Part shown: positions 45,149-53,405 of the stretch, piece after piece
How positions within the stretch are numbered: position 1 is the stretch's first letter
Layout: every line of letters starts with the position of its first letter
Assembly (NCBI GenBank): GCA_943787295.1
Contig: CALSLW010000002.1
Location: 1-64,000, forward strand
Direction: 5' to 3'
DNA: 64,000 bases
From: an uncultured Flavobacteriaceae bacterium
GTDB lineage: Bacteria > Bacteroidota > Bacteroidia > Flavobacteriales > Flavobacteriaceae
The notes under the pieces: model-generated
Told to the model about the DNA's origin: nothing
The model's input: only the letters and a program-made list of their open reading frames with translations
Databases searched by the model: none
Made by a program: the position numbers and the translations under genes

Positions 45149-45892
45149 ATGAAATATTTTTTCCTTTCGTTTTTTAGTTTATTCTTATTTAGTCTACTGC
45201 CATGTAATGCTCAATCGAATCCTGACAACATTATTCAAAAAAAAGTAGAACACATAATTAAAAATTATGATTGGGGTGGTTTATTAAAGTATCAAGAAGA
45301 AAATATTAATCTTTTGAGTTCATTTAAATCTAAGTCAATAATTGTATTGATGGGTGACTCAATCACTGAAGGTTGGTCTTATTACGATTCGGGATTTTTA
45401 GAAAACAACAATTTAATAAATCGTGGTTACAGTGGACAAACTACATCTCAAATGTTATTAAGGTTTAGAAAAGACGTAATAGCATTAAATCCAAAAGCGG
45501 TAGTAATCTTGGCTGGGATTAATGATATAGCAAAAAACACAAATTTTTATGATTTAAAAACAGTTGCAGATAATATTTTTTCAATGGTTGAATTATCTAT
45601 AGCTCACGATATAATTCCAATTATATGCTCTGTTTTGCCTGCGGATAAATTTGTTTGGAATCCAAAAATTGTTCCAACCCAAAAGGTGATAGATTTGAAT
45701 ATTATGCTTGAGAGTTATGCAAGAAAAAATAATGTAATGTACCTGGATTATTACAGTGTTATGCACAATGGCAAAGGCGGATTGAAAAGTAGATTTACTA
45801 ACGATGGTGTTCATTTAACAATGGAAGGATATGAGATGCTTTCTAATCAAATATTACAAGCAATCAAAAGATTAAATACATCTCCACACTGA
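45149..45892 (+). CDS. SGNH/GDSL-family hydrolase, secreted
   Basis: An esterase-fold protein of about 247 residues. The ATG at 45149 gives a clean signal peptide (MKYFFLSFFSLFLFSLLPCNA); the frame also has an earlier ATG at 45128. SGNH blocks: I, VLMGDSITEGW with the nucleophile Ser; II, NRGYSGQTT; III, LAGINDIAKN; V, DGVHLTMEGY with the catalytic Asp and His. This subfamily often deacylates sugars (acetylxylan or sialate-type esterases) or lipids; substrate is unknown. Single gene, no obvious operon partner. It is not closely related to the lipoprotein SGNH at 54464. Confidence 0.88.
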   Translation: MKYFFLSFFSLFLFSLLPCNAQSNPDNIIQKKVEHIIKNYDWGGLLKYQEENINLLSSFKSKSIIVLMGDSITEGWSYYDSGFLENNNLINRGYSGQTTSQMLLRFRKDVIALNPKAVVILAGINDIAKNTNFYDLKTVADNIFSMVELSIAHDIIPIICSVLPADKFVWNPKIVPTQKVIDLNIMLESYARKNNVMYLDYYSVMHNGKGGLKSRFTNDGVHLTMEGYEMLSNQILQAIKRLNTSPH

Positions 45893-45976
45893 TTTTCAAA
45901 TTCATCAGGGTGAATTTTATATTTGTTCTAGAGTACAATTTGGGAACTAAATAATTTGGTATTCTTTTTATTGAAT

Positions 45977-46201
45977 TTAATTAGGAAAAACAAGGGCGAA
46001 CTCGTATTCATTCAGGATCAGATTGAGCTTTCGATTGCGATCCCCCTGATCTCCCCTCATTGATTTGGCTCTCCTGGTCTTTTTGTCCCAGTGTTTAGGT
46101 TTGATTGATCTGTTTGGATGATATAAGAAAAACTCATTTGGATCGAGGTGTGGCTCAATTAATCTGAGTAAATGTCCGGAAATAGTGTTATATTGTTGGA
46201 A
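45977..46201 (-). pseudogene. Tyrosine recombinase (integrase), N-terminal remnant
   Basis: A minus-strand frame encodes about 75 residues resembling the arm-type DNA-binding domain of flavobacterial integrases: HLDPNEFFLYHPNRSIKPK, then HWDKKTRRAKSMRGDQGDRN and NRKLNLILNEYEF. The later catalytic Arg-His-Arg-Tyr domain is missing. The remnant starts 45 bp from a tRNA 3'-end-like sequence (46245-46267), where integrases commonly sit. Moderate confidence: the motif IKPKxWDKK is typical, but the N-terminus is disrupted. Confidence 0.5.
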
Positions 46202-46244
46202 TAAATAAACGGTATCCCATATATGACAACACATCCTCAAAAAG

Positions 46245-46267
46245 TTCGATTCTCTCCGACTCTACCA
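46245..46267 (+). other. tRNA 3'-end-like sequence, possible attachment site
   Basis: The stretch ttcgatt-ctctc-cgactct-a-cca has exactly the layout of a tRNA end: 7-base T loop, 5-base T stem strand, 7-base acceptor strand, discriminator and CCA. The complementary 5' parts of a tRNA are not upstream (aaaaag instead of gagag), so no tRNA gene is present. Such partial copies are left at att sites by integrases that target tRNA genes. It is followed by a G-run and T-run (ttcggggtttgtttttt). Confidence 0.4.
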
Positions 46268-46596
46268 TATCACCCAGAGAGATCAATGTTTTCGGGGTTT
46301 GTTTTTTCAGTGGGTCGAAACTCTCTTTTAAGCCTTAAATAATATGACTGATCCTAGCGATCTGACCATGTTCGGGAGCATGCAGCAATCCCTCGATTAC
46401 TTTTTTACCGGTAATCTGTTCCAGAGGCATATCTTAACGATTCAATGTTGATTTTTAAAATGTCTTTGGATTTTATATGATGGACGTTATGATTGAAGAT
46501 TTGTCGATGTTTTGTTTATTTTTTTTTAATGAACTCACCATTCATTTAAATAGGCCCATGAAAAAATAACTATTAACTACTCTCAATTACTAATTT
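46268..46596. other. Intergenic stretch before the CotH-family gene
   Basis: No clear gene. On the minus strand, a short frame around 46335-46430 (MPLEQITGKKVIEGLLHAPE, then HGQIARISHII and stop) vaguely recalls the end of a DinB-family protein (HxGQI), possibly another fragment. The last 80 bp are A/T-rich with promoter-like sequence for the CotH gene. Confidence 0.3.
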
Positions 46597-47832
46597 ATGA
46601 AACCTTATCATTTTTTCTTTTTGATTCTTGTTTTTGCTTGCCAAAAAGATAAGCAAGCACCTGCAAATAATGCATCTGAAACTTTTCCTATTCCTATTAT
46701 ATGGATCGATACTCAATCCGTTCCGATAGACAGTAAAGAGGATTATGTAGACGCTACGATTGTCATCGAAGGAGGAGATCCAAATCATAACTTAGCGGAA
46801 ACAACCACTAGGATTAAAGGAAGGGGTAATTCTACCTGGTCGTTAGGACTAGAATGGGGGAAAAAACCTTATCAAGTTAAATTCTCTGACAAAACAGAGA
46901 TTTTGGGAATGCCGCAAGACAAAAAATGGGTTTTACTGGCTGAACTAAGTGATAAAACATTCATTAGAAATAAAATTGCACGGTACTTAGGGAATAATAG
47001 TCGTTTCGACTATACCCCTACTGCCCAATATGCAGAACTCTATTTAAATGATGAATTCCAAGGACTTTACCTGATCGGACAAAAAGTAGAAGAGTCTAGT
47101 AATCGAGTAGATATAGGTGACGAAGGCTATTTAGTTGAAATAGATCAAATTCATCGAATTGATGAAGGGGATGTCTATTTTACTTCAGAACCTTATGTCC
47201 GGGTAAATGGTGAAAATGTGTTTAATATTAAAGAGCCTGGATTGGAGGCTGGTTCTGAAGAATATTTATTAATCAAAAATCACATTCGAGCGTTTGATGA
47301 AGTTTTATTTTCAGACAATTTCTCAAACCCTACTTCTGGTTATGCCGCCTACATAGACGTAGACAGTTTCATCGATTGGTTCATCATTAATGAGATTGCA
47401 AAATCGGTAGACGCACGTTGGTATTCGAGTATTTATTTCACCTATGTTCCTGGAGAGAAAATTAAAATGGGACCCCTATGGGACTTTGATCTTTCGTTTG
47501 GTAATGTCGATTATGCCGATGCTGAATATTCTTATGGTTTTTGGGTTTTAAATAATCCATGGATTAATCGCTTGTACCAAGACCCTGTATTCAGGGAAAA
47601 AGTGAATACACGCTTTGCTTATTATTACGATAGCCTGCCAGAAATCATGGCAGAAATCGATACCTATGCATTGCACATTGAATCGGCTCAAGTACGTAAT
47701 TACACAACCTGGGAAACCTTAGGCGTTAGGGTATGGCCAAATCCAGTTTGGTTTGAAACTTATCAAGAAGAAGTAGATCAACTTAAAAACTGGATAACCG
47801 ATAGAATGAATTGGTTAAATACTGAGCTATAA
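46597..47832 (+). CDS. CotH-family (spore coat H-like) kinase-fold lipoprotein
   Basis: A 411-residue lipoprotein (lipobox LVFAC). CotH features: TRIKGRGNSTW (about 66-77), KKPYQVKFSDKTEILGM, WVLLAELSDKTFIRNKIA (the kinase-like lysine region), and MGPLWDFDLSFGN (about 289-301), the DFD metal-binding motif. CotH proteins are atypical protein-kinase-fold enzymes; in Bacillus they phosphorylate spore coat proteins, and in Bacteroidota they often occur as surface lipoproteins of unknown partner. The family call rests on motifs; no partner is evident. The flanks on both sides carry broken genes (integrase piece upstream, KDG kinase relic downstream). Confidence 0.85.
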   Translation: MKPYHFFFLILVFACQKDKQAPANNASETFPIPIIWIDTQSVPIDSKEDYVDATIVIEGGDPNHNLAETTTRIKGRGNSTWSLGLEWGKKPYQVKFSDKTEILGMPQDKKWVLLAELSDKTFIRNKIARYLGNNSRFDYTPTAQYAELYLNDEFQGLYLIGQKVEESSNRVDIGDEGYLVEIDQIHRIDEGDVYFTSEPYVRVNGENVFNIKEPGLEAGSEEYLLIKNHIRAFDEVLFSDNFSNPTSGYAAYIDVDSFIDWFIINEIAKSVDARWYSSIYFTYVPGEKIKMGPLWDFDLSFGNVDYADAEYSYGFWVLNNPWINRLYQDPVFREKVNTRFAYYYDSLPEIMAEIDTYALHIESAQVRNYTTWETLGVRVWPNPVWFETYQEEVDQLKNWITDRMNWLNTEL

Positions 47833-47914
47833 AAACATTACAGATTTATCAATAAAAGAATTACGTCCAGCAGGTATTAGGTATAGAGACTAAATTGGCA
47901 AAAAGATAGTTTCC

Positions 47915-48349
47915 TCAACATTAAATGCAAGCAGGGGAAAAGTATTGGATCAAGGCAAGTGGGTTCATTAGACTGGAATCACCCCGGCGCTGTGTAAGGG
48001 AAGTTGTGAGACCTTGAAAGAGGCTTTAATTATAGCCAATAAAAAAGGATTGACTATGTCTGCCGATCCAACCTGCAGGAATGGCTTGTAGAAATATGGT
48101 GAAGCCCCAAAAAAGATATTGACCGAACTGATCTTGAGATCAAATATATTGTTGACCATATATGAACAGGCTATGCCTTTGCGGCAGGATTAATCTTCGA
48201 TTTACAAGAATACGACGATTTTAAGTCTTTGCGCTTTGCCAATGCAGCTTATGCGTTAAAACACACCCATAAGGAGACGTAACTATGCTTCAATAAAAGA
48301 GGTATGCGGTCTTTTAGATGGGAATACTTCTGCATGGGTAAATAGATAA
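47915..48349 (+). pseudogene. Degenerate KDG kinase-like (PfkB) gene
   Basis: Reading through stops and two frame changes, the sequence encodes KGKWVH*TGITPAL, ETLKEALIIANKKGLTMSADP, CRNGL*KYGEAPKKILTELI, then GYAFAAGLIFDLQEYDDF, RFANAAYALKHTHKET* and SIKEVCGLLDGNTSAWVNR. The TGITPAL and (G)DAFAAGLI elements are those of sugar kinases of the KdgK type, and two Trp codons have become TAG stops. About 100 residues between the halves are deleted. It is a third kinase lineage, distinct from the two intact copies, and clearly dead. Confidence 0.82.
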
Positions 48350-48371
48350 ACGATCTGTAAGTTCAGTAAAT

Positions 48372-48403
48372 AAAAAACCCTTTGTAAAAACAAAGGGTTT
48401 TTT
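48372..48403. terminator. Strong hairpin terminator
   Basis: Twelve-base arms aaaaaaccctttg / caaagggtttttt around a 5-base loop, with T-run on both sides, so it can work in both directions. It lies between the kinase relic and the minus-strand lipoprotein gene, 45 bp after that gene's stop. Confidence 0.85.
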
Positions 48404-48447
48404 ATTTAGATATAACGCTTCTATATAGAAGATTCTCTTCCTTTAAA

Positions 48448-49314
48448 TTAATTTGTCCATCCCCCGATGAGTTCTCGTGGAGATACTCCATAGGCTTTTA
48501 TTCGTTCTTTTAAAGCATCTGAAGAATTGCCAAACAAGACAAACGATTCGATTGTAAAAGCAGCTAAAAAAGGCTCCATATTAGGACCGCTTTCAAAATT
48601 ATCAGCGTGTAAAATCGCTGCTTCAGAATTAGCGTATTTTTCAATAAGGGTAATCTTTTTCTGATCTTGAGAAAGGTAATATCCATAATCATATGCTTCT
48701 GGCTCGTTTGCACGCATAAATGTTGTTAAACCTTCTAACATGGTCATTACTTCTGCTAGACTATACCCTTTATTAATCGATAATTCCAGTAAAAAGCCAA
48801 CTTTTTGATTGGTTCTATTTTGACTTGCACGTGCAGTAGCCTCTTTTTCAAATGCAGAAAGATCAAAAAATTGATACTCCTCAATAATTTTATCACCTTC
48901 CCATTGATAGGCAATATGAAAAGGAAAATTCACTTTCTGCCCAGTATATTTACCCGTAGCACTAAAATTATTCCAAGTAGAAGTCCACACTTTTTTATTT
49001 GAATAGTAGTTTGTTTCAATTTCAGAACCATCTGCGTCTCCATTGACCGAATCAAAACTAATGTCATCAAAAAGGTCAAACATATCGTTTATACCTGCAA
49101 TAAATGCGGTTTTATCAAATTCTTGATTATTGGCATTTACCATTTTCATGTCATCAGAAAAAACTTCCTCTAAATAGGTGGCATTTTCATTAGAAACCTC
49201 GTCGAATACTTTTTGGATAATCGCTGTTTTAGCATCCTTAACCTCAACTTTAGCATAAGGTTGTTCACAAGCAAAAATGAGTCCTAGACTCAAGAATAGA
49301 ATTATTTTTTTCAT
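48448..49314 (-). CDS. Lipoprotein with NTF2-like and ABM-like domains
   Basis: The ATG at 49314 (MKKIILFLSLGLIFAC) gives a lipoprotein signal; the upstream in-frame ATG adds nine residues without sense. The mature protein, about 275 residues, has an NTF2/SnoaL-like domain (about 28-165, TYLEEVFSDDMKMVN ... IAYQWEGDKIIEEYQFFDL) and a C-terminal antibiotic-biosynthesis-monooxygenase-like (ABM) domain (about 180-285, DYGYYLSQDQKKITLIEKY). No known catalytic triad. It is the first of a row of small secreted proteins (RidA, NTF2-like and others) on the same strand; their common job is unknown. Confidence 0.7.
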   Translation of the reverse strand: MKKIILFLSLGLIFACEQPYAKVEVKDAKTAIIQKVFDEVSNENATYLEEVFSDDMKMVNANNQEFDKTAFIAGINDMFDLFDDISFDSVNGDADGSEIETNYYSNKKVWTSTWNNFSATGKYTGQKVNFPFHIAYQWEGDKIIEEYQFFDLSAFEKEATARASQNRTNQKVGFLLELSINKGYSLAEVMTMLEGLTTFMRANEPEAYDYGYYLSQDQKKITLIEKYANSEAAILHADNFESGPNMEPFLAAFTIESFVLFGNSSDALKERIKAYGVSPRELIGGWTN

Positions 49315-49468
49315 TTTAAATTGATTTATGATTATAGACAAGATAACGAAAAATAGCGAAACACTTTCTTATTCGATCTTGATAATGAATAAATTATATC
49401 ATAAAAGAGGCGCTTAGGATTTCATTGAAATTACTTTTTTCAACCCGCAACAACCCTTTAAATAAAGT

Positions 49469-50020
49469 CTATTCTTCTACTTCTAAAATCATTTCAACCT
49501 CTACTGCAATTCCCATTGGAAGTGACACCATACCAACTGCAGAACGAGCATGCTTACCTTTTTGACCAAAAACTTCTACCATAAGATCAGAATAACCGTT
49601 GATTACTTTAGGATGGTACTTAAAATCAGCAGTTGCATTGACCATACCCAGGACTTTAACGATACGTTTTACTTTATCTAAATCTCCTAATTCATTTTTT
49701 ATAACAGCAAGGTGATTAATAGCGATTAGTCTTGCGGCAGCATAACCTTGCTCTAATTCCATACTATCTCCTAAGCGTCCAATTATATATGTCCCATCTT
49801 TCTGTTTTGGTCCTGCTCCAGAAATATAAAGCATATTTCCACTGCGAACAGCACTTACATAATTTGCGACAGGCGGAGTTATTGCTGGCAATTGAATCCC
49901 TAATTTTTCAAGCTGTTTTTCAACTTTATGCTCCTCTGTTAAGGAATCTTTTTTTTCTGTATTAACAGAAGGAGTGCAGGAAACAAACGCAAACAAGGAG
50001 ATAAAAAATAAATTTTTCAT
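49469..50020 (-). CDS. RidA/YjgF-family lipoprotein
   Basis: The ATG at 50020 (MKNLFFISLFAFVSC) makes a lipoprotein of 183 residues; the frame upstream overlaps the preceding gene end. The RidA/YER057c/UK114 fold is shown by ISGAGPKQKDG, LNALAVI-like LIAINHLAVIKNELGDLDKV, VLGMVNATADF and the typical end RSAVGMVSLPMGIAVEVEMIL. RidA proteins hydrolyse reactive imines or enamines; the Arg at the active site is present in ARSAVG. A secreted, lipidated RidA is unusual. It lies 42 bp after the upstream NTF2-like gene stop. Confidence 0.82.
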   Translation of the reverse strand: MKNLFFISLFAFVSCTPSVNTEKKDSLTEEHKVEKQLEKLGIQLPAITPPVANYVSAVRSGNMLYISGAGPKQKDGTYIIGRLGDSMELEQGYAAARLIAINHLAVIKNELGDLDKVKRIVKVLGMVNATADFKYHPKVINGYSDLMVEVFGQKGKHARSAVGMVSLPMGIAVEVEMILEVEE

Positions 50021-50061
50021 AAGTGAAAGTTTAGCTACAAAGTAATCAAAAAAATAAGTTC

Positions 50062-50610
50062 TTATTCTTCTCGACTCCACTTTCTTACACCCGTAATTTT
50101 TCCTTCACGGATATAATGACGCTCAAAAAAATGATACTTTTCTTCACTTCCGTCTTTCTTGTAGCGGGTTTCTGTAAAAGGAAACATTACCACGGTCAAA
50201 CCTTCATCATAAGAGGGAACAACAGGGATTACATCATAAACACTTCGCGTTATTGAATCATAGGGTTCATGCATTGACTTAATTATTTCTACCGCAGTGG
50301 CAATATCAAATTCCAGTCTTTCTAAACCTTTTTCTGGATAGAAGAACATGGTGTCTTTAAAGTTTTCTTTGGATAGAAAAGCATAGTTTTTGTTGACAAA
50401 GGCAGTAGAAAAATCCAACGCTAATTTTGCTGCAGCTTCAGAACCAAAACGGTAATTGTGACCTTTATTAGTTCCTGATAATATTTCACCTCCGCTATCA
50501 TAAATGGGTTCTTGTGCTTTTTCTTGCGTACAGGATAAAACTAAAAACAATGAAAGTAAAATTGAAATTAATAAAAATTGAGAAAGGGTATAGGAGATTA
50601 TTTTTTTCAT
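50062..50610 (-). CDS. NTF2-like lipoprotein
   Basis: The ATG at 50610 (MKKIISYTLSQ) gives a lipoprotein (lipobox FLVLSC) of 182 residues; the longer frame up to 50727 would add a second non-signal stretch. The fold is NTF2/SnoaL-like: ALDFSTAFVNKNYAFLSKEN, TMFFYPEKGLERL and FFERHYIREGKITGVRKW. No catalytic residues can be named. It is probably co-transcribed with the RidA lipoprotein, 41 bp downstream, and shares its position in the cluster of small secreted proteins. Confidence 0.7.
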   Translation of the reverse strand: MKKIISYTLSQFLLISILLSLFLVLSCTQEKAQEPIYDSGGEILSGTNKGHNYRFGSEAAAKLALDFSTAFVNKNYAFLSKENFKDTMFFYPEKGLERLEFDIATAVEIIKSMHEPYDSITRSVYDVIPVVPSYDEGLTVVMFPFTETRYKKDGSEEKYHFFERHYIREGKITGVRKWSREE

Positions 50611-50861
50611 TTTATGTGATTTTTGAGTTGACTTAATGCTAAAAAAAAATCGATTAATTGAGGGATTTATAGTGATCAAATCCTTCCTATTCATAATGTT
50701 AAGTTTTATAAAAATATTGCCTATCAATAATTCAAGCGAACTATTCTAAACAAATAAAATTTAAATTAAAAGGAGATATAAGTCCTTTAGCAAAAGATTT
50801 TTTCCAAAGGACTTAATTGATCAAAAATGATTTTTTTTAAAAGTTAAATTTTAAGGTCTAT

Positions 50862-51557
50862 CTATAAAGACCCGTACCATTTAATGACATTTATAGTAAA
50901 GTTTCGCGTTGCATTGGTAGTTCCTCTATTTGCAATAAACTCCTGAAGAACTTTTGGCACACCTTCATATTTCACTTTTTGCTTGAATAAATCACCAAGG
51001 TCTTTGTGTCCTATAGCTACCCAGTGAGTAGCGCCGCCACCACCGATGTCATAATTGCCCATGGCCATGGGTCTTCCATCTTGAATTTTAGTAAGTTTTG
51101 TAGCGATTTTATCAAAAGCCGATTTGAATGCCATGGGGTTCTCTGCCTCAAATTCGTATAATTGTATGTATGGATAGTCATTTGGTGCACCACCAAAATA
51201 ACTCATAAATCTTCCTGCAGCAGAAGGCCCCCATTCCTCTACATAATTATTTACCCTTTCCCTAAAAAGGTTCCATTCTGCAGAAGTCACATCACCTTCA
51301 ACACGACCGCGATTTCCGACTTCTCCAAAAATAATAATACGGTGAGTCATCTCATTATCTCCTATAGAGATTCGTTCAATACTTACCCCGCCTGATTTAA
51401 ATTTAGCTTCACCCCAATAATCGTCAAATAATTCTGCAAGGGCACGTTCGCCTCCAGTTTTGACTTTCATTTCGTAAAGTGAAAAAGAGTTTTGTACTTG
51501 TGCAATGCCAAAGTTTGTCAATAGCAAAGCACATACGAGTAAAATAAAATTTTTCAT
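50862..51557 (-). CDS. Secreted protein of unknown function, two related halves
   Basis: A 231-residue secreted protein (signal peptide ending NFGIAQ). I do not recognise a named family. Two halves (about 25-120 and 128-231) seem to share a ferredoxin-like alpha/beta pattern: FSLYEMKVKTG ... IIIFGEVGNRG and IQLYEFEAENP ... HWVAIGHKDLG, similar to dimeric alpha-beta barrel (ABM-like) proteins. The N-terminal half is rich in charged residues, the second carries GGGGATHWVA. It stands alone between two intergenic gaps of 250 and 80 bp. It may belong to the same family of secreted ABM/NTF2-like proteins as its neighbours. Confidence 0.6.
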   Translation of the reverse strand: MKNFILLVCALLLTNFGIAQVQNSFSLYEMKVKTGGERALAELFDDYWGEAKFKSGGVSIERISIGDNEMTHRIIIFGEVGNRGRVEGDVTSAEWNLFRERVNNYVEEWGPSAAGRFMSYFGGAPNDYPYIQLYEFEAENPMAFKSAFDKIATKLTKIQDGRPMAMGNYDIGGGGATHWVAIGHKDLGDLFKQKVKYEGVPKVLQEFIANRGTTNATRNFTINVIKWYGSL

Positions 51558-51638
51558 ATTAAATTGGTTTTATGGTTATTCACAATATACAAAAAATATT
51601 TGTTGAAAACCTAGGTAAACATTGACTTTTCCTATAAG

Positions 51639-52237
51639 TTGACCTTAAATAACGAGGCTTTTATCTATTTAGGATTAAAAGGTGGATTAAATTCTTTTAA
51701 AGCCAATACGAAAGAATTAGTCGCTTATAACAACACCCCAGATCTAGCTAAGACAAATTTAAGTCGTATCAATCCAAATATTAGTGTTGGCTTACTTTTT
51801 AAGCATAAAACCAGTAGGGTTTCGGCTGCTTTGCCTAGGCTTTTTAACACAAAAAGAAGTAACGAAATATTTATAAATGCTAGAGACCGGGTTCACTTTT
51901 ATTTTGCAGCTGGAACAGCTTATCCGATTAAAGAAAATTTTCAACTTAAACCAAGATTGATTTACAGGACAGTACAAGGAATTAAAAGTACAGTAGAAAA
52001 GGCACTATGGGCAAATTATAAGCAAAGATTTAGTTTTGGTATTGGATTAAGAACGGGTGCGGCGACTTCATTTAAATGAAACTTGATATGAGCGAGACCA
52101 TTTCGCTCTCTTATGTCTATGATACTTATGGCAATTTAAACTCGATATTAAGTCAATTCAACGCGCATGAAATTGGCCTTAAATTTCAACTTAATAATAG
52201 CAAATCAGAGATCAATGAAGTAGAAGCAAAGACTTAA
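51639..52237 (+). pseudogene. PorP/SprF-family protein, truncated and frameshifted
   Basis: The first frame (51639-52079) and the overlapping next frame (52076-52237) together encode the middle and end of a PorP/SprF barrel: YLGLKGGLNSFKANTKEL, LFNTKRSNEIF, then RFSFGIGLRTGA, and after the frame change YVYDTYGNLN and HEIGLKFQLNN. The N-terminal third with the signal peptide is missing, and the frame is broken near 52070-52080, so it cannot function. The intact family member is at 36431-37306. No sorting-domain substrate remains beside it. Confidence 0.75.
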
Positions 52238-52327
52238 GAATAAAGCTTAATCGCTATTATATCAGCTCATATTTAGCAGTATAAAATATTTATTCATAAC
52301 TTGTAGGAAACTATAAACCAATTTGAA

Positions 52328-52732
52328 ATGAATATAAAAACTTCTATTAAAATTGCAACAGCATTAATGTTCTTGCAATTATCCCCCTTATTTATCAGTC
52401 TTTTTTCTCCAGAATTTATGCAAGTACTTATTGTAGATGCATTTGGTGACACTCCTTCAAATGATGCTGTTCTAATGTTTGAAACCTTTGCACTGGTAGT
52501 AAGCCTGCTGGGTATAGGAATCTGTTTTGCAATGTACGGCAGTCTCTCTTTTAACGAAGAAAATGTTCTTAAACGTCTTTGCTTTTTGTTCTTCGTAATT
52601 ATGGGATTCTTTGGTTTACCTGATCTTATTGGATTTATTAAAGGAGATCCCACAGCCCCTCTTCCTGTTATTGCAATGAATTTAATTGCCATCGCTGTAT
52701 TATTTTATGGCGCTAAAAAAGGGACTGTTTAA
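52328..52732 (+). CDS. Small inner-membrane protein of unknown function
   Basis: A 134-residue hydrophobic protein with four predicted membrane segments (about 8-28, 50-70, 82-102, 112-130). There is one polar loop (VDAFGDTPSNDAV) and no recognised motif. The ATG is well placed and a clear terminator follows at 52801-52820, so it is probably a real single gene. I cannot suggest a function; four-helix DoxX/DUF-type proteins look similar. Confidence 0.65.
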   Translation: MNIKTSIKIATALMFLQLSPLFISLFSPEFMQVLIVDAFGDTPSNDAVLMFETFALVVSLLGIGICFAMYGSLSFNEENVLKRLCFLFFVIMGFFGLPDLIGFIKGDPTAPLPVIAMNLIAIAVLFYGAKKGTV

Positions 52733-52800
52733 AAACACGAATCTACCCTCTGAAAATGAAGAAATGGCGGCTATGAGTAAATAGTTGATACCTTTAATTT

Positions 52801-52827
52801 AATGGCCCTTATGGGCCATTTTTTTTC
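52801..52827 (+). terminator. Terminator after the small membrane protein
   Basis: Perfect 8-bp stem aatggccc/gggccatt, loop ttat, then a T-run (ttttttt), on the + strand, 68 bp after the stop. Confidence 0.88.
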
Positions 52828-52898
52828 TATCACTTTGAAAATGTTAGGCGGATTTTTAATCTTAAATCGACGATATAGTTATCTTAGTAATCATTAAA

Positions 52899-53253
52899 AT
52901 GATATAAAAAAACAATACTGTATTCTACTCCTCACCCTTTTTATCATCAGCTGTGGAAAAGAGGAGGATAGTAGCCCAAACATCCCACAGTATAATATTG
53001 TATTTAACGCCTCAGAGGGAGGAACAGTGAATTCAACAGCTGGCACCTATAATGAGGGTGCTTCGGTTAGTGTTCTTGCACAGCCAAGTCTTGATTATCG
53101 CTTTACGAACTGGTCAAATGGATCAACAGTAAATCCCTTGAATATTACGGTAAGTAGCAACCTCAATATTCAGGCTAACTTTACAAAAAAACATTTCCAC
53201 TCGCCTTAATCATAAATGTGGAAGGACGTATTGAAAAAGAGGCGAAAAGCTAG
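52899..53253 (+). pseudogene. Broken lipoprotein with InlB-type repeat, paralogue of the 13.6-kb gene
   Basis: The frame through 52907-53209 encodes a lipoprotein signal (LLLTLFIISCGKEED) and one InlB_B-type repeat (GGTVNSTAGTYNEGASVSV, FTNWSNGSTVNPLNI) very like the first repeat of the 13636-14925 protein. The ATG at 52899 runs into a stop at once because of what looks like a two-base insertion (atgatataaaaaaa). After 53209 the homology continues in another frame (ALIINVEGRIEKEAKS*), matching the start of repeat two. The catalytic-like domain is absent. It is a dead remnant of a paralogue. Confidence 0.78.
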
Positions 53254-53353
53254 GATTGATTTTGTCATTATAGTTAATTTATAATTTTTTGGTTTTCCAG
53301 TTTTGTTTACCATTGTAAAGATTTCGTTTTAAAACCGCTTCTCTCTTCATAAA

Positions 53354-53381
53354 AAAGCCTCTATAAATTTATAGAGGCTTT
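53354..53381 (-). terminator. Terminator after the double NTF2-like gene
   Basis: Stem aaagcctctata/tatagaggcttt around a minimal loop, with an A-run on the left (U-run for minus-strand transcription), 25 bp past the stop at 53406. Confidence 0.85.
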
Positions 53382-53405
53382 CTTAAAACTTGTTATTATG
53401 AAGGT

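Noticed and set aside
46245-46267. A complete tRNA gene.
   Set aside because: Only the 3' part fits; the T-stem partner strand and the remaining arms are absent upstream.
47968-48159. Minus-strand 63-residue frame.
   Set aside because: It is the shadow of the decayed kinase relic on the plus strand.
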